64,000 nt of DNA, from positions 165,716-229,715 of the forward strand of contig JAEZST010000015.1 of assembly GCA_023443865.1 (NCBI GenBank). Direction: 5' to 3'. Shown here piece after piece: positions 34,709-43,083 of this stretch. Numbering within the stretch: position 1 is the first letter of the stretch; each line of letters begins with the position of its first letter. Under the pieces are notes generated by a model, which worked only from the letters and a program-made list of their open reading frames with translations, searched no databases and was not told the origin of the DNA. A program made the position numbers and the translations under genes. Source of the stretch: Spirochaetota bacterium. GTDB taxonomy: Bacteria > Spirochaetota > Spirochaetia > Treponematales > Treponemataceae.

Positions 34709-35545
34709 ATGGCAAACGAAATCAACCCGGTAGACTTTGAAAACCAACCCGTACGACGATTCTTCGACGAAACCGAAGAAAAATGGTACTTCTCGGTGAT
34801 CGACGTGGTAGCCGCCCTCACCGCGAGCGTAAACCCCCGCGACTACTGGTTTAAAATGAAAATTCGCGTGCAAACCGAAGATGGAATTGAGTTGTCGACA
34901 ATTTGTCGACAACTGAAATTGCCTTCTTCCGACGGAAAAAAGTATGCTACCGATTGCGCAGACGTACAGGGCCTACTTCGGATCGTCCAGTCCATACCGT
35001 CCCCAAAAGCGGAGCCCTTCAAGCAATGGCTCGCCAAAGTCGGTTATGAACGCCTACAGGACATGAGCGATCCCGAGCGATCGCTTGATCGTGCCCGGGA
35101 ATACTGGCAAAAGCACGGGAGAAGCGAAAAGTGGATCCAGCAGCGCATGATGGGTCAAGAAACCCGGAATAAGCTTACCGATTACTGGAAAGAACACGAC
35201 ATTACCAAAGAAAGTGAATACGCCATCCTGACGAATATCATCCATCAGGAATGGAGCGGGCTTACCGTAAAGGGGCATAAAGACCTGAAGGGACTCAAGA
35301 CCCAAAATCTGCGCGACCACATGAATGAGGCGGAGCTCATTTTTACCGCGTTGGCAGAACTTTCCACCAGGCAAATAGCCGAAAGCGTCGACGCTACCGG
35401 CATGGCGGAAAACGCGGAAGCCGGGAAAAAGGGCGGAAAGATCGCCAGAAGGGCGCGTACGGAGCTTGAACAAAAAACGGGGAAAAGCGTGGTAACCGGC
35501 GAGAATTTTCTGCCGCCCAATGCACGTAAAAAGAAAATAGAGTGA
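34709..35545 (+). CDS. Bro-N family protein (phage-antirepressor/DinD-like)
   Basis: A 278-residue protein. The N-terminal Bro-N domain (residues about 8-105: VRRFFDETEEKWYFSVIDVVAAL...PRDYWFKMK) is a DNA-binding fold of phage antirepressors and baculovirus BRO proteins. The C-terminal part (KGLKTQNLRDHMNEAELIFTALAE ... KGGKIARRARTELEQKTGKSVVTGENFLP) matches the usual Bro/DinD C-terminal motif. It starts 3 bases after the restriction enzyme stop, so the two are one transcript. It may regulate the system or protect the host. The role is inferred; no other phage genes are near. Confidence 0.8.
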   Translation: MANEINPVDFENQPVRRFFDETEEKWYFSVIDVVAALTASVNPRDYWFKMKIRVQTEDGIELSTICRQLKLPSSDGKKYATDCADVQGLLRIVQSIPSPKAEPFKQWLAKVGYERLQDMSDPERSLDRAREYWQKHGRSEKWIQQRMMGQETRNKLTDYWKEHDITKESEYAILTNIIHQEWSGLTVKGHKDLKGLKTQNLRDHMNEAELIFTALAELSTRQIAESVDATGMAENAEAGKKGGKIARRARTELEQKTGKSVVTGENFLPPNARKKKIE

Positions 35546-35590
35546 AGACTGTATGTGAGCGATACCTGTGCTAAACTGTAATTACTGATC

Positions 35591-35659
35591 AAAAAGCGAT
35601 GAGCTTTTTATGGGAATGGATCTCGCCGTTTCGTACGGACGGATTCATCCCGTTTTTTT
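35591..35659 (+). terminator. Probable terminator region after the restriction/Bro-N operon
   Basis: Hairpin AAAAAGC/GCTTTTT (35591-35597 with 35603-35609) and then an imperfect hairpin (GGGAATGGATC with GATTCATCCC) followed by seven T's (35653-35659). The 250-base gap to the next gene holds no convincing gene; a 66-codon frame at 35599 overlaps these hairpins and looks spurious. Confidence 0.5.
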
Positions 35660-35795
35660 ATACCGATCCGCGCTTTATTGAAGTTAAAGCCATGCCAGCC
35701 TTCTTTGTTTTGGCCGTAACTGTATGTAACAATGACGATAATTTTCGTGATATAGTCTCACTAGCACTTACCATCCATTTGAAGAGGAATGCCCC

Positions 35796-37055
35796 ATGAA
35801 AAAAGTATCCGGAATTACGAGCCTCTTTTTGTTTCTTGCCGTTTCCCTAACGTTGCTTTACGCTTGTTCGTCGACCTCTAACGGCGATGACCCCGTACGG
35901 CCTGCCGCGACTTACTCTGTGACCGTGAGCCCCGTAAACGCCTCTGGGGAAGAGGCGGTCACCCCAAGCGTGTCCAACGCCGAAGCGGGTACGACCGTCA
36001 CGCTGACGGCAGCCTTGACCACCGGTCGGCGCGTCGCCCTAAGCGCGGCGGGGGTGACCATTACCCCGTCCGCGATAAGCGAGAACGGCGGCGCCGCGTC
36101 ATTTAGCATGCCCGGGGCCGACGTGACGGTTCTTGCGGAGTTTGACGACATTCCGATAGCCGGCGCTATCGAAGCGCACACGGCCAACGCCGCTTCCTTT
36201 AATATGCGCTACGTGCCCGCCGGCGGGACCTTTCTCATGGGCGAGCTGGTGGATGACGATCCCGTAACGGTAACCCTGACCAACGACTTCTTGATGGGCG
36301 AGACGGAGGTTACGCAATTGCTCTGGGAGTCCGTATGGGGGGCGACTTGGCCTGGATCAGTGCCGTCAAGCAGCGATGGCCTCGGCGATAACCACCCTGC
36401 CTACTACGTAAATTGGTATGACGCGGCGGCGTTCTGTAACCTGCTGACGGAAGCGGACGGCGATATTTCGACGGACGAGAAGGTGTACTACTCGAACGCC
36501 GCGCTCACTATCGCCTATACAAAGGCCGATGCGGCAGATAAAAGCGCCGTGTATGCGGACTGGAACAAAAAAGGCTTCCGTTTGCCCACGGAAGCGGAAT
36601 GGGAATATTCCGCACGATACATCGACGGTACGACCTGGAATCACGGTAATCATGTTTCGGGAGATACGGAATACGCATGCTTAGCCATGGCCGGCTGTTC
36701 CCATGCGCTGTCCAGCAATGAACGTATCAGCGACTATGCCTGGTGGTCCGGTAACAATGGGAGCTATGGCAACCCAACGTATGGATGCAAGGCGGTTGGC
36801 CAAAAGAACGCGAATGCCCTCGGTTTACGGGACATGGGCGGGAACCTGTACGAGTGGTGTTACGACTGGAAGGGTGATTATTATGGCGGGTCGGCAACGA
36901 ATCCCAAGGGCCCGCCAAACGGTTTTTACCGCGTGTATCGCGGCGGCGGCTGGGGCTATTCCGCGATGTATCTTCGATGTGCCGCCCGGGACGGCTACAC
37001 TCCTGTCAGCCGTTATAGTTATATTGGTTTCCGCCTATGTAGGTCGGCTGACTGA
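35796..37055 (+). CDS. Lipoprotein with bacterial repeat and FGE/SUMF1 (C-type-lectin-fold) domain
   Basis: A 419-residue lipoprotein with lipobox LLYACSS (Cys24). Residues about 45-110 form a beta-rich bacterial repeat module (YSVTVSPVNASG ... FSMPGADVTVLAEF). Residues about 130-419 are an FGE-sulfatase domain (MRYVPAGGTFLMG, FRLPTEAEWEYSAR, LGLRDMGGNLYEWCYDW, YRGGGW, IGFRLCRS). Catalytic FGE cysteines are not evident, so it is probably a binding protein on the cell surface. This fold is the target of diversity-generating retroelements in Treponema (TvpA), and the C-terminus is laid out like a variable region. No reverse transcriptase is in the window. Confidence 0.82.
   Translation: MKKVSGITSLFLFLAVSLTLLYACSSTSNGDDPVRPAATYSVTVSPVNASGEEAVTPSVSNAEAGTTVTLTAALTTGRRVALSAAGVTITPSAISENGGAASFSMPGADVTVLAEFDDIPIAGAIEAHTANAASFNMRYVPAGGTFLMGELVDDDPVTVTLTNDFLMGETEVTQLLWESVWGATWPGSVPSSSDGLGDNHPAYYVNWYDAAAFCNLLTEADGDISTDEKVYYSNAALTIAYTKADAADKSAVYADWNKKGFRLPTEAEWEYSARYIDGTTWNHGNHVSGDTEYACLAMAGCSHALSSNERISDYAWWSGNNGSYGNPTYGCKAVGQKNANALGLRDMGGNLYEWCYDWKGDYYGGSATNPKGPPNGFYRVYRGGGWGYSAMYLRCAARDGYTPVSRYSYIGFRLCRSAD
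36939..37040 (+). other. Candidate diversity-generating-retroelement variable region (VR)
   Basis: The last ~34 codons before the end of the FGE lipoprotein run from RGGGWGYSA to RYSYIGFRLC. Positions that are Asn (AAY) in template-like relatives hold Tyr or Ser codons here (TAT, TCC, TAT, TAT AGT TAT), the pattern expected from adenine mutagenesis of AAT/AAC codons. No template repeat is found in the window, so this is an inference. Confidence 0.4.
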
Positions 37056-37066
37056 AGTACACGTTT

Positions 37067-37089
37067 GCGGGCCCAATGACAGGCCCTGC
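37067..37089. other. GC-rich hairpin 12 bases after the FGE lipoprotein stop
   Basis: GGGCC (37069-37073) pairs with GGCCC (37082-37086) and is extended by GC with a one-base bulge; the loop is 8 bases. In phage BPP-1 a short GC-rich DNA hairpin just downstream of the variable region promotes retrohoming; position is similar here. It could equally be a weak terminator without a T-tract. Confidence 0.4.
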
Positions 37090-37119
37090 GCGATCGCAGT
37101 AATGCCGCTCGGCGCAGGG

Positions 37120-37216
37120 GGTCCGGGGCGAAGCCCCGGAGAAGGGGTAGGGCCAGACCCCGCAGCGGCGCGCGCGCGACGTGAGGAGGCTGGCCCGAGG
37201 GGAAGGCTTTCCCCCC
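37120..37216. repeat. GC-rich palindromic intergenic element
   Basis: Between the FGE lipoprotein and the xylanase gene. It contains GTCCGGGGCGAAGCCCCGGA (palindrome), GGGCCAGACCCC (37150-37161) and GGGGAAGGCTTTCCCC (from 37199), which resembles the hairpins at 32656 and 61264. No gene is seen here. Confidence 0.6.
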
Positions 37217-37229
37217 AGCAAAGGCCGGG

Positions 37230-39467
37230 TTACTTCACGAGCTTGACGGTGCCCCAGTTCAGGGTGTTCTGCCAGCTGTTGTCGGTGGGGTCGTTCCATT
37301 TGGAGACGCCCGCGCGCGTTCCGGTGCCGTCGCCGTCGTTGATCTGGGCGTCGAAGCCGAGGATCATGTCTTTTGCTCCCGTTACGGTGCGGAAGGGTAT
37401 GGCCGCTTCCACGACGTAGCCGCCCTTGACGGGGGACACGGCGGAGGCGAAGCGGCCGTCGGCGCCGTTGGAACCGAAGCTCTGCACGCCCTCGAAGGTG
37501 ACGCGGAACTGGCCGTCGTCGGCCTGGTAGGCGCTCGATTTGGCGTTGTTCTCGTCCAGGTAGAGCTCCACGGAGTCCTTTTCGTAGTCGTTTTTCGCCT
37601 TGTTGTCGAGGACGGGGTCGGCGACTTCCACGAGCACGTAGAGGAACTTTTCGTCCCACAGCACGCGGGCGGTCCCGGAGGCGGCGGGCTTGCCGGTCGC
37701 GGCGAGCTTTATGTCGATCTTTTTCGCCTTGTTCCAGGCGCTTTCGATTTTCCCGTCAACCTTGGGCGTGCCGTACTTGGCCTCGGCCATTTTGGGCGGC
37801 GCGAGGGGCTTCGGGGGCTCGGGCGCCTTGGGCAGCATGATCGGGTTGATCATGCCCCAGTAGGCGGGCTTGGCCTGGAACTTTTCGTCGAAGGCGAAGG
37901 GCGCGTCGCGGCGGGGGACGGGCCGGTCGTGGAGCCACGTCGCGTTATCGGCGATGCCCCAGAAAGTCACGCTGGAGATCGAGTCCTTGTATTTCGCGAA
38001 TTCCTCGAAGAGTTCCTTGAAGCGGTATCCCTGGCGGGCGATAAGGTCGGCGGGAACGGAGGCGTACGAGGTGACGTTGTCGCCGTAGACGCTAACGTCG
38101 AGCTCGGTGACCTGGTTATCGAGCCCGAGCTCGGCCACGCGCCTGAAAGATTCCCCGATGAGGCTCGTGGCGGGGGAGTCGAGGTTGACGTGGCACTGGT
38201 GGCCCACGCCGTCGATGGGGACGCCCTGGGCGAGGAGTTTTTTGACCAGTTTGAGGAGGGCGTCGCGCTTGGCGGGATTGTCGGTGGAGTAGTCGTTGAT
38301 GTAGAGCTTGACGGCGCTTCCGCCGGCCTCGCGGGCGGCCCGGAAGGCGGTGGCGATATAGTCCTCGCCCGCGACCTGGTACCACTTGCTCCGCCTGAGC
38401 CCGTCGCTCTCGCCCGCGTCGATCACCTCGTTCACCACGTCCCAGGAGGCGATGTCGTTCTTGTAGCGGGAGACGATCGTCTTTACGTGGGAGTCGAGGC
38501 GCGCGAGGAGGAGTTTTTTGTTCGCGGCCATTTTCGCCGGGTCGGTCTCGGCGGTCATGTCCTTGCCGTCGGCGTCGATAAAGAACCAGGGGGCGCACTG
38601 CTCGTGCCACAGGAGGGTGTGGTAGCGGAGCTGCATGCCGTTTTTCTTGGCGAAGGCGACGATCTTGTCCGCTTCGTCCCAGTAGTAGGAGTTTTCCGTG
38701 GGGTGGATGTACATGGACTTCATGGCGTTCTCGGCGACGACGCTGTTGAAATGCTTGAGGAGGAGGTCGCCCGTGGTTCCCGAGATATTGTCCGGGGTTA
38801 CCGCGGCGCCGATCGCGAAGGCTCCCGCGAATTTGTCCTTGATGGGCTTCAGCTCGGCCTGTATCGTAAGCGGGGCCTCGGCGGGAGCGGCCTGGGTCAT
38901 GACGATTGAGACGTCGTCGAGGTAAATGTCGTCAGAGGCCGCCGAGGACTCCGCGTAGAGGGAAAGGCCCGTCATGGGCGCCGAGAAGGAGTAGCTGCCC
39001 TTGATGTGGACCCAACCGGTATCGGAAATTTTCGCCTCGCCGACGGTTACCCAATTGGTGCCGCCCTTGGCGGGCTTTTCTTCCATGGTGAATTTTACGG
39101 AACTCGCCTCGGCGGGGGCCTTCGCGAGCCGGACCCATCCCGAGATCTCGTACTTGCCGCCGGTTTTAAGGGCGGTCGCGAGTTGGATCGCGGGACCGCT
39201 CCAGGTTTCCCCGCGGCCGGTCGCCTCGAGGCCGGAAGCGCCTGAATGGGCGGCCTGGCCCGTTACCGCTATGCCGACGGTGCCGCGCGGGCCCCAGCCC
39301 TGGCGGTTGCCGCCCTCGAAGTCATAGGCGAACGCGTCGAGCTTTTGCGCGGCGGCGGGGGAAAGGGCCACCGCGAAGAGGGCCATAGCCGCCAACGCGG
39401 CTTTAATCGCGCGGGAAACGCGCGCGCGAGGCGAACGCCCGCCTCGGTCGTTGACGAATCGGTTCAT
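37230..39467 (-). CDS. Secreted GH10 endo-1,4-beta-xylanase with carbohydrate-binding modules
   Basis: A 745-residue exported enzyme that cuts xylan. Start 39467 follows AAGGAAGG; a longer frame lacks sense. Signal peptide about 1-41 (ending SPAAAQ). Residues about 45-190 are a CBM4/9-type beta-sandwich. The GH10 barrel spans about 200-540, with acid/base Glu347 in WDVVNEVID and nucleophile Glu455 in VTELDVSV. Residues about 565-745 are a CBM9-type domain (KVDGKIESAWNKAKKIDI ... FDAQINDGDGTG). It fits a plant-polysaccharide-degrading habitat. Single gene on the minus strand. Confidence 0.92.
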   Translation of the reverse strand: MNRFVNDRGGRSPRARVSRAIKAALAAMALFAVALSPAAAQKLDAFAYDFEGGNRQGWGPRGTVGIAVTGQAAHSGASGLEATGRGETWSGPAIQLATALKTGGKYEISGWVRLAKAPAEASSVKFTMEEKPAKGGTNWVTVGEAKISDTGWVHIKGSYSFSAPMTGLSLYAESSAASDDIYLDDVSIVMTQAAPAEAPLTIQAELKPIKDKFAGAFAIGAAVTPDNISGTTGDLLLKHFNSVVAENAMKSMYIHPTENSYYWDEADKIVAFAKKNGMQLRYHTLLWHEQCAPWFFIDADGKDMTAETDPAKMAANKKLLLARLDSHVKTIVSRYKNDIASWDVVNEVIDAGESDGLRRSKWYQVAGEDYIATAFRAAREAGGSAVKLYINDYSTDNPAKRDALLKLVKKLLAQGVPIDGVGHQCHVNLDSPATSLIGESFRRVAELGLDNQVTELDVSVYGDNVTSYASVPADLIARQGYRFKELFEEFAKYKDSISSVTFWGIADNATWLHDRPVPRRDAPFAFDEKFQAKPAYWGMINPIMLPKAPEPPKPLAPPKMAEAKYGTPKVDGKIESAWNKAKKIDIKLAATGKPAASGTARVLWDEKFLYVLVEVADPVLDNKAKNDYEKDSVELYLDENNAKSSAYQADDGQFRVTFEGVQSFGSNGADGRFASAVSPVKGGYVVEAAIPFRTVTGAKDMILGFDAQINDGDGTGTRAGVSKWNDPTDNSWQNTLNWGTVKLVK

Positions 39468-39668
39468 TATACCTTCCTTGTTCTTGAATCTTTCAGACAG
39501 TATGGGGACAGGAACCGCGCCCACGATATAGGGTATTTAACCGAGAAGGGGTAGGGTTTCGGTGTGTTTCCGCCGTAACCGTCGCCTTGTAAGCGCCGCG
39601 ACAGGGCAATGGAATTTCGGCCGATAGGTCATATACTTAAAGTAAGCCAAAGTCTTTTCGAGAACTCT

Positions 39669-40481
39669 ATGGGAAAACCCTTAGCCCTGAAGCATCTATT
39701 ACCCTTCTTTGTCGCGGTCCTCTCGCTCGGGCCGATATTCGGGCAGCAGATCGTTATGTCCGCCGTCGATTACCCGCCCTATACCTTTCCGGGTAACGCC
39801 GGCAGTTCGGCGATCGGTCTCGCTTCCGAGATCGCGACGGAAGCGGGCAAGGCGTCCGGAATTGACGTGCGGATCGAGATCGTGCCCATGGCGCGCGCAG
39901 GCTGGTATATAGGCGCGCGGAAGCACCAGGCCCTCCTCGGCCTTGCGGATTGGGTCGCGGGCGAGAATTTCGAGCCCGAGGTAATCGATATCCTGAACCT
40001 TGGCTTCATTTTCTATTATAAAAGGAGCCAATTCCCCGCGGGGTTGACGTTTTCAAGCCTGGAAGAGCTGCGGCCGTACAGGATCGGGAATATCCGGGGA
40101 AGTTCGACGCTGGGAATTCTGGAAGGCGCCGGGATTACCCCCCATCTCTTTACCGATCTTTTTCAGGCATTCAGGAACCTGGACGCGGGAAGGATAGACG
40201 CGGTGGTCGGGGGCGATCTTTCCGGGCAGCTGATCGTTCAAAGCCTTTTTCCGGAAAAGGCCGCCGAGTTCGCGAGCACGAAGGGAACGTTTTATACCAG
40301 AAAAGTCAGTATCGTACTCAGAAAGGAAGATAGCGGCCTTGTCCGTAAATTTCGGGAAGGGCTCGCCACGATATACGCCGACGGCACGTACCTGAGGGTA
40401 GTGGGGCGCTATTGCCCGCCCGAAACCCCGATGGAGGATTTAATTCCCGAGAATATCCGGAATTACGGTAAACGGGACTGA
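39669..40481 (+). CDS. Periplasmic solute-binding protein, family 3 (amino-acid type)
   Basis: A 270-residue exported protein with signal peptide (LALKHLLPFFVAVLSLGPIFGQ) and an SBP_bac_3 domain (IVMSAVDYPPYTF ... GIDVRIEIVPMARAGWYIGARKHQALLGLADWV ... LRPYRIGNIRGSSTLGIL). I chose ATG 39669 at the signal peptide; an ATG at 39609 would add 20 residues. No ABC permease is adjacent, so it may feed a distant transporter or serve as a sensor. Confidence 0.78.
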   Translation: MGKPLALKHLLPFFVAVLSLGPIFGQQIVMSAVDYPPYTFPGNAGSSAIGLASEIATEAGKASGIDVRIEIVPMARAGWYIGARKHQALLGLADWVAGENFEPEVIDILNLGFIFYYKRSQFPAGLTFSSLEELRPYRIGNIRGSSTLGILEGAGITPHLFTDLFQAFRNLDAGRIDAVVGGDLSGQLIVQSLFPEKAAEFASTKGTFYTRKVSIVLRKEDSGLVRKFREGLATIYADGTYLRVVGRYCPPETPMEDLIPENIRNYGKRD

Positions 40482-40561
40482 ATGTATAAACCCGCGCGCT
40501 CTCGGGGGTTGCCCGTAGAAATTACGGGCCGTTTCGCGCATAGTATGCGCCGGAGCGTGCC

Positions 40562-41443
40562 ATGAATATCGCGTTGTTGTTCATCCCCATCCTTATGTGG
40601 AGTAGCGTGGGCATCCTGGTCAAGGTCGCGGCCGCCTCGTTCGCGCCGCCCTTCATCAGCTTTCTGCGTTTTTTCCTGGGGTTCCTTTTCCTGGGGGCTT
40701 TCGTGCTCGTTCGCGGGAAACGGGTCCGTTTCAATCTCGCGAACCCCTGGGTATGGGCGGCCGCGGGGGCAAAGGGCATAAACTATATCGCCGAGAACCA
40801 GGCGATCACCCGCGGGGCTTCCTGGGGGTATATCGTGGAGCAGCCGGTGCAAGCCGTGGCTTTTTTATTCGTGGCCGCGTTCTATTTCAGGGAACGGCCT
40901 ACCCCTCGCAAGGTCGCCGCCTCGGCGGTCTGCGTTATCGGGGCCCTTTTGATCGGCTTGAAGGGAATCGCTGCGGCGCGAACCGGGGGCTCCGTCGATT
41001 TCTTGCTGTTCGTCGTAGCCGGTTTGGGAGCCTCGGTCCACATGACGGGCCAGAAGGCGTTGGTGAAAACCCTCGACTCGCCGAGCATGAACCTGAGCGT
41101 GTTCGCCGCGGCTTGCCTCGTGACGGCCCTGCCTTTGCCCGTTTCGGGCCCCTTGCTTTCCGGGACGATGACGGCCCCCGCGGTTTCGGCCATGACGGCA
41201 TTGGGCTTTATCACCGGCGCGAGTTTTCTCTTATGGGGCGTCGCCCTCAAGCGGGTTCCCTTCCTGGTTTCCGGGATCTCGTCCAACTCCCTGGTCCTAT
41301 TCGCCCTCCTCTGGGGAGTCCTTTTCCGCGGGGAGATGCCCGACGGATGGTCCCTCTTGGGCGCGGCCATTTTCGTTGCCGGGCTTATCGCGATGAACCT
41401 GCCCGAGACGCGCCGGCCGGCGCGGGAAGCGCGGGACGAGTGA
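40562..41443 (+). CDS. DMT-superfamily (EamA) transporter
   Basis: A 293-residue protein with ten membrane helices and two EamA repeats (IPILMWSSVGILVKVAAAS...FLRFFLGFLFLG; LGFITGASFLLWGVALKRVPFLVSGISSNSLVLFALLWGVLFRGEMP). It probably exports a metabolite or amino acid; the substrate is unknown. The ATG is preceded by GGAGCG. A short hairpin GCCCGTA/TACGGGC lies just upstream. Confidence 0.85.
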   Translation: MNIALLFIPILMWSSVGILVKVAAASFAPPFISFLRFFLGFLFLGAFVLVRGKRVRFNLANPWVWAAAGAKGINYIAENQAITRGASWGYIVEQPVQAVAFLFVAAFYFRERPTPRKVAASAVCVIGALLIGLKGIAAARTGGSVDFLLFVVAGLGASVHMTGQKALVKTLDSPSMNLSVFAAACLVTALPLPVSGPLLSGTMTAPAVSAMTALGFITGASFLLWGVALKRVPFLVSGISSNSLVLFALLWGVLFRGEMPDGWSLLGAAIFVAGLIAMNLPETRRPAREARDE

Positions 41444-41487
41444 GCGATGGGGCCGGGCAATCGAAACGGGGGGATTATCCATGCCCG

Positions 41488-42039
41488 TTATCGCGGGCCG
41501 CCTGGCCTTGAACGCAAAAAATAGTGGGTTCCCTCGTATACGCTGCCTTCGCGGAATTCGCGCTTCATTAGGGCGTTCCGCCTTTCAACGGCTAAGGGAA
41601 TTGCCTTGGTCGCAATCGTATCGACCTCAAACAAGTCAAAAAAGTTCTCGCTACAGACAGCGAATAATTCGCCCAAGTAGCGTTCTCGTTCGTAGTCGGA
41701 ACGGACGTCAACCCTCAGAATGCCGGTTTTGATTTTATAGGTACCGACATAACCGAACATTTCCACCGTCCCGATCGCCCTCGATAGCGATTTATCGATA
41801 ACCGCGAATCTCACGTAATCCCGTTGCGAATACGCTTCTCGCCAGGCCCTGACGCAGAGCCGCATGTCCTCGATTTTATCCATGCAAAAATCGCCGGAGC
41901 ATCTATCGGAGTTGAAAAATTTCTGGGCCTTGCTATCGGAATAGCACGATAGTAACGCCTCTGAATCGTCCTCAGACACGAGTCTTAAGATAAAGCTTTC
42001 CGTTTCGAAAGTCGGGCAAATCTCATACGAGTCAGTCAA
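41488..42039 (-). CDS. GNAT acetyltransferase, RimJ/RimL type
   Basis: A 183-residue acetyltransferase of the RimJ/RimL type (FETESFILRLVSEDDSEALLSCYSDSKAQKFF ... RFAVIDKSLSRAIGTVEMFGY). Such proteins acetylate protein N-termini or small molecules. The gene is AT-richer than its neighbours and sits alone on the minus strand, which hints at later acquisition. The substrate is unknown. The usual acetyl-CoA loop is only weakly recognisable (VRSDYERERYLGEL). Confidence 0.7.
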   Translation of the reverse strand: MTDSYEICPTFETESFILRLVSEDDSEALLSCYSDSKAQKFFNSDRCSGDFCMDKIEDMRLCVRAWREAYSQRDYVRFAVIDKSLSRAIGTVEMFGYVGTYKIKTGILRVDVRSDYERERYLGELFAVCSENFFDLFEVDTIATKAIPLAVERRNALMKREFREGSVYEGTHYFLRSRPGGPR

Positions 42040-42182
42040 AAAGGTCTCCTCGTTTTGCGAATCAGGCGGACGGGTTATACGTATCCCGATCGACTATGGT
42101 TTTCCCGGGCGGTAATCGCCTGCGTTACCCACTAACGGGTACCATATTTGGGGTCGCGAGGCAAGGGAAACGGGAATGAATA

Positions 42183-42194
42183 GGGTCAGACCCC
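42183..42194. repeat. Short palindromic repeat GGGTCAGACCCC, copy 1
   Basis: It lies in the 276-base gap between the GNAT gene and a lipoprotein gene; the rest of the gap holds no gene. The same 12 bases are at 46477-46488, and a one-base variant is at 37150-37161. Confidence 0.6.
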
Positions 42195-42315
42195 AAGACA
42201 TCGCGCGGCCGACTATAATTCCGTAAACCTTCATGAAGGGATCGCGAAGAAGGGCTACACTTCACGGAGCCATAGGCAAAAAAGTTTTCTTTTAGGGAAA
42301 TTCAGGAGGAATCTC

Positions 42316-43020
42316 ATGCTCACTTCACGAAAAGCCCTTCTTTCGATGGGCGTTGCCTTCGTTTTGGCAACCCTCGGATGCGTAAGCGATCCTTCGCCGG
42401 CGCCGTCACAGGCCGAATCGCCCATGAATCTTACCGAATACGCCGCCTCGGGGCAGTATAAAAAGCCGATGCCCTGGAAGGCGGGCCAGTACGTCGAGGT
42501 CGAAAACCTCGCCAAGGGCAAGAAGGAAAGCGTCTCGAAGACCCTGCTCGTGGGAAAGGAAAAAAACGGCTGGATCGTCGAAACCGTGACCGTGGATAAA
42601 AAGGGAAAAAAGAACGTCTCCCAAACCCTGTTTCTGGGCATGGAAGAGGCCATCAACAGCGGCAAGGCCGGCGGCGTGACCATCGGGTGGATGAAGATGC
42701 GGAACGAGGACGGGACCGTGCAGACCGTCGAAGGCGACCAGCTTGCCTTCTATAACCTGTTCGCGAAAAGCACCCTGGACTCTATGGTTATCGACATTCT
42801 CACCTTCACCGACGGCGGAACCGTCGCGGTTCCCGCGGGGGTTTTCGCCGGAACCAATCAGGTAAACGGTATCGTCAAGGTCATGGGCATGAAGATCGAG
42901 ACCGAATCGTGGTTTCACCCCTCGGTGCCCGTGAACGGCATGGTGAAGTCCCGGTCCAAGGACGGCAAGACCGAGAGCCGCCTGGTCGCCTTCGGATTCG
43001 ACGGGAAGAGCGAAATGTAA
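42316..43020 (+). CDS. Hypothetical lipoprotein
   Basis: A 234-residue lipoprotein with lipobox LATLGC (Cys22) and a ribosome site AGGAGGAAT. The mature part is beta-rich and repetitive in lysine and glycine (VENLAKGKKESVSKTLLVGKEKNGWIVETVTVDKKGKK). I do not recognise a family. Single gene, followed by a strong hairpin. Confidence 0.7.
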   Translation: MLTSRKALLSMGVAFVLATLGCVSDPSPAPSQAESPMNLTEYAASGQYKKPMPWKAGQYVEVENLAKGKKESVSKTLLVGKEKNGWIVETVTVDKKGKKNVSQTLFLGMEEAINSGKAGGVTIGWMKMRNEDGTVQTVEGDQLAFYNLFAKSTLDSMVIDILTFTDGGTVAVPAGVFAGTNQVNGIVKVMGMKIETESWFHPSVPVNGMVKSRSKDGKTESRLVAFGFDGKSEM

Positions 43021-43029
43021 GCTCGGCCG

Positions 43030-43056
43030 ACCCGGGGGAAGATTTTTCCCCCGGGT
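43030..43056. terminator. Terminator-like hairpin between convergent genes
   Basis: ACCCGGGGGAA (43030-43040) pairs with TTCCCCCGGGT (43046-43056), loop GATTT. There is no T-tract after it, so its efficiency is uncertain. It lies between the lipoprotein and the AraC remnant. Confidence 0.55.
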
Positions 43057-43083
43057 GATCAGGACCCCGCCGGCGGTTTGGCG

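Noticed and set aside
35599..35799. A 66-codon frame before the FGE lipoprotein
   Set aside because: It overlaps terminator-like hairpins, has no ribosome site and no family resemblance.
34709..37055. Prophage remnant suggested by the Bro-N gene
   Set aside because: No integrase, structural, lysis or replication genes are in the window; Bro-N genes also occur in restriction loci.
35796..39600. A DGR reverse transcriptase or template repeat near the FGE lipoprotein
   Set aside because: I looked for reverse transcriptase motifs and for a second copy of the variable region on both strands and found none in the window.
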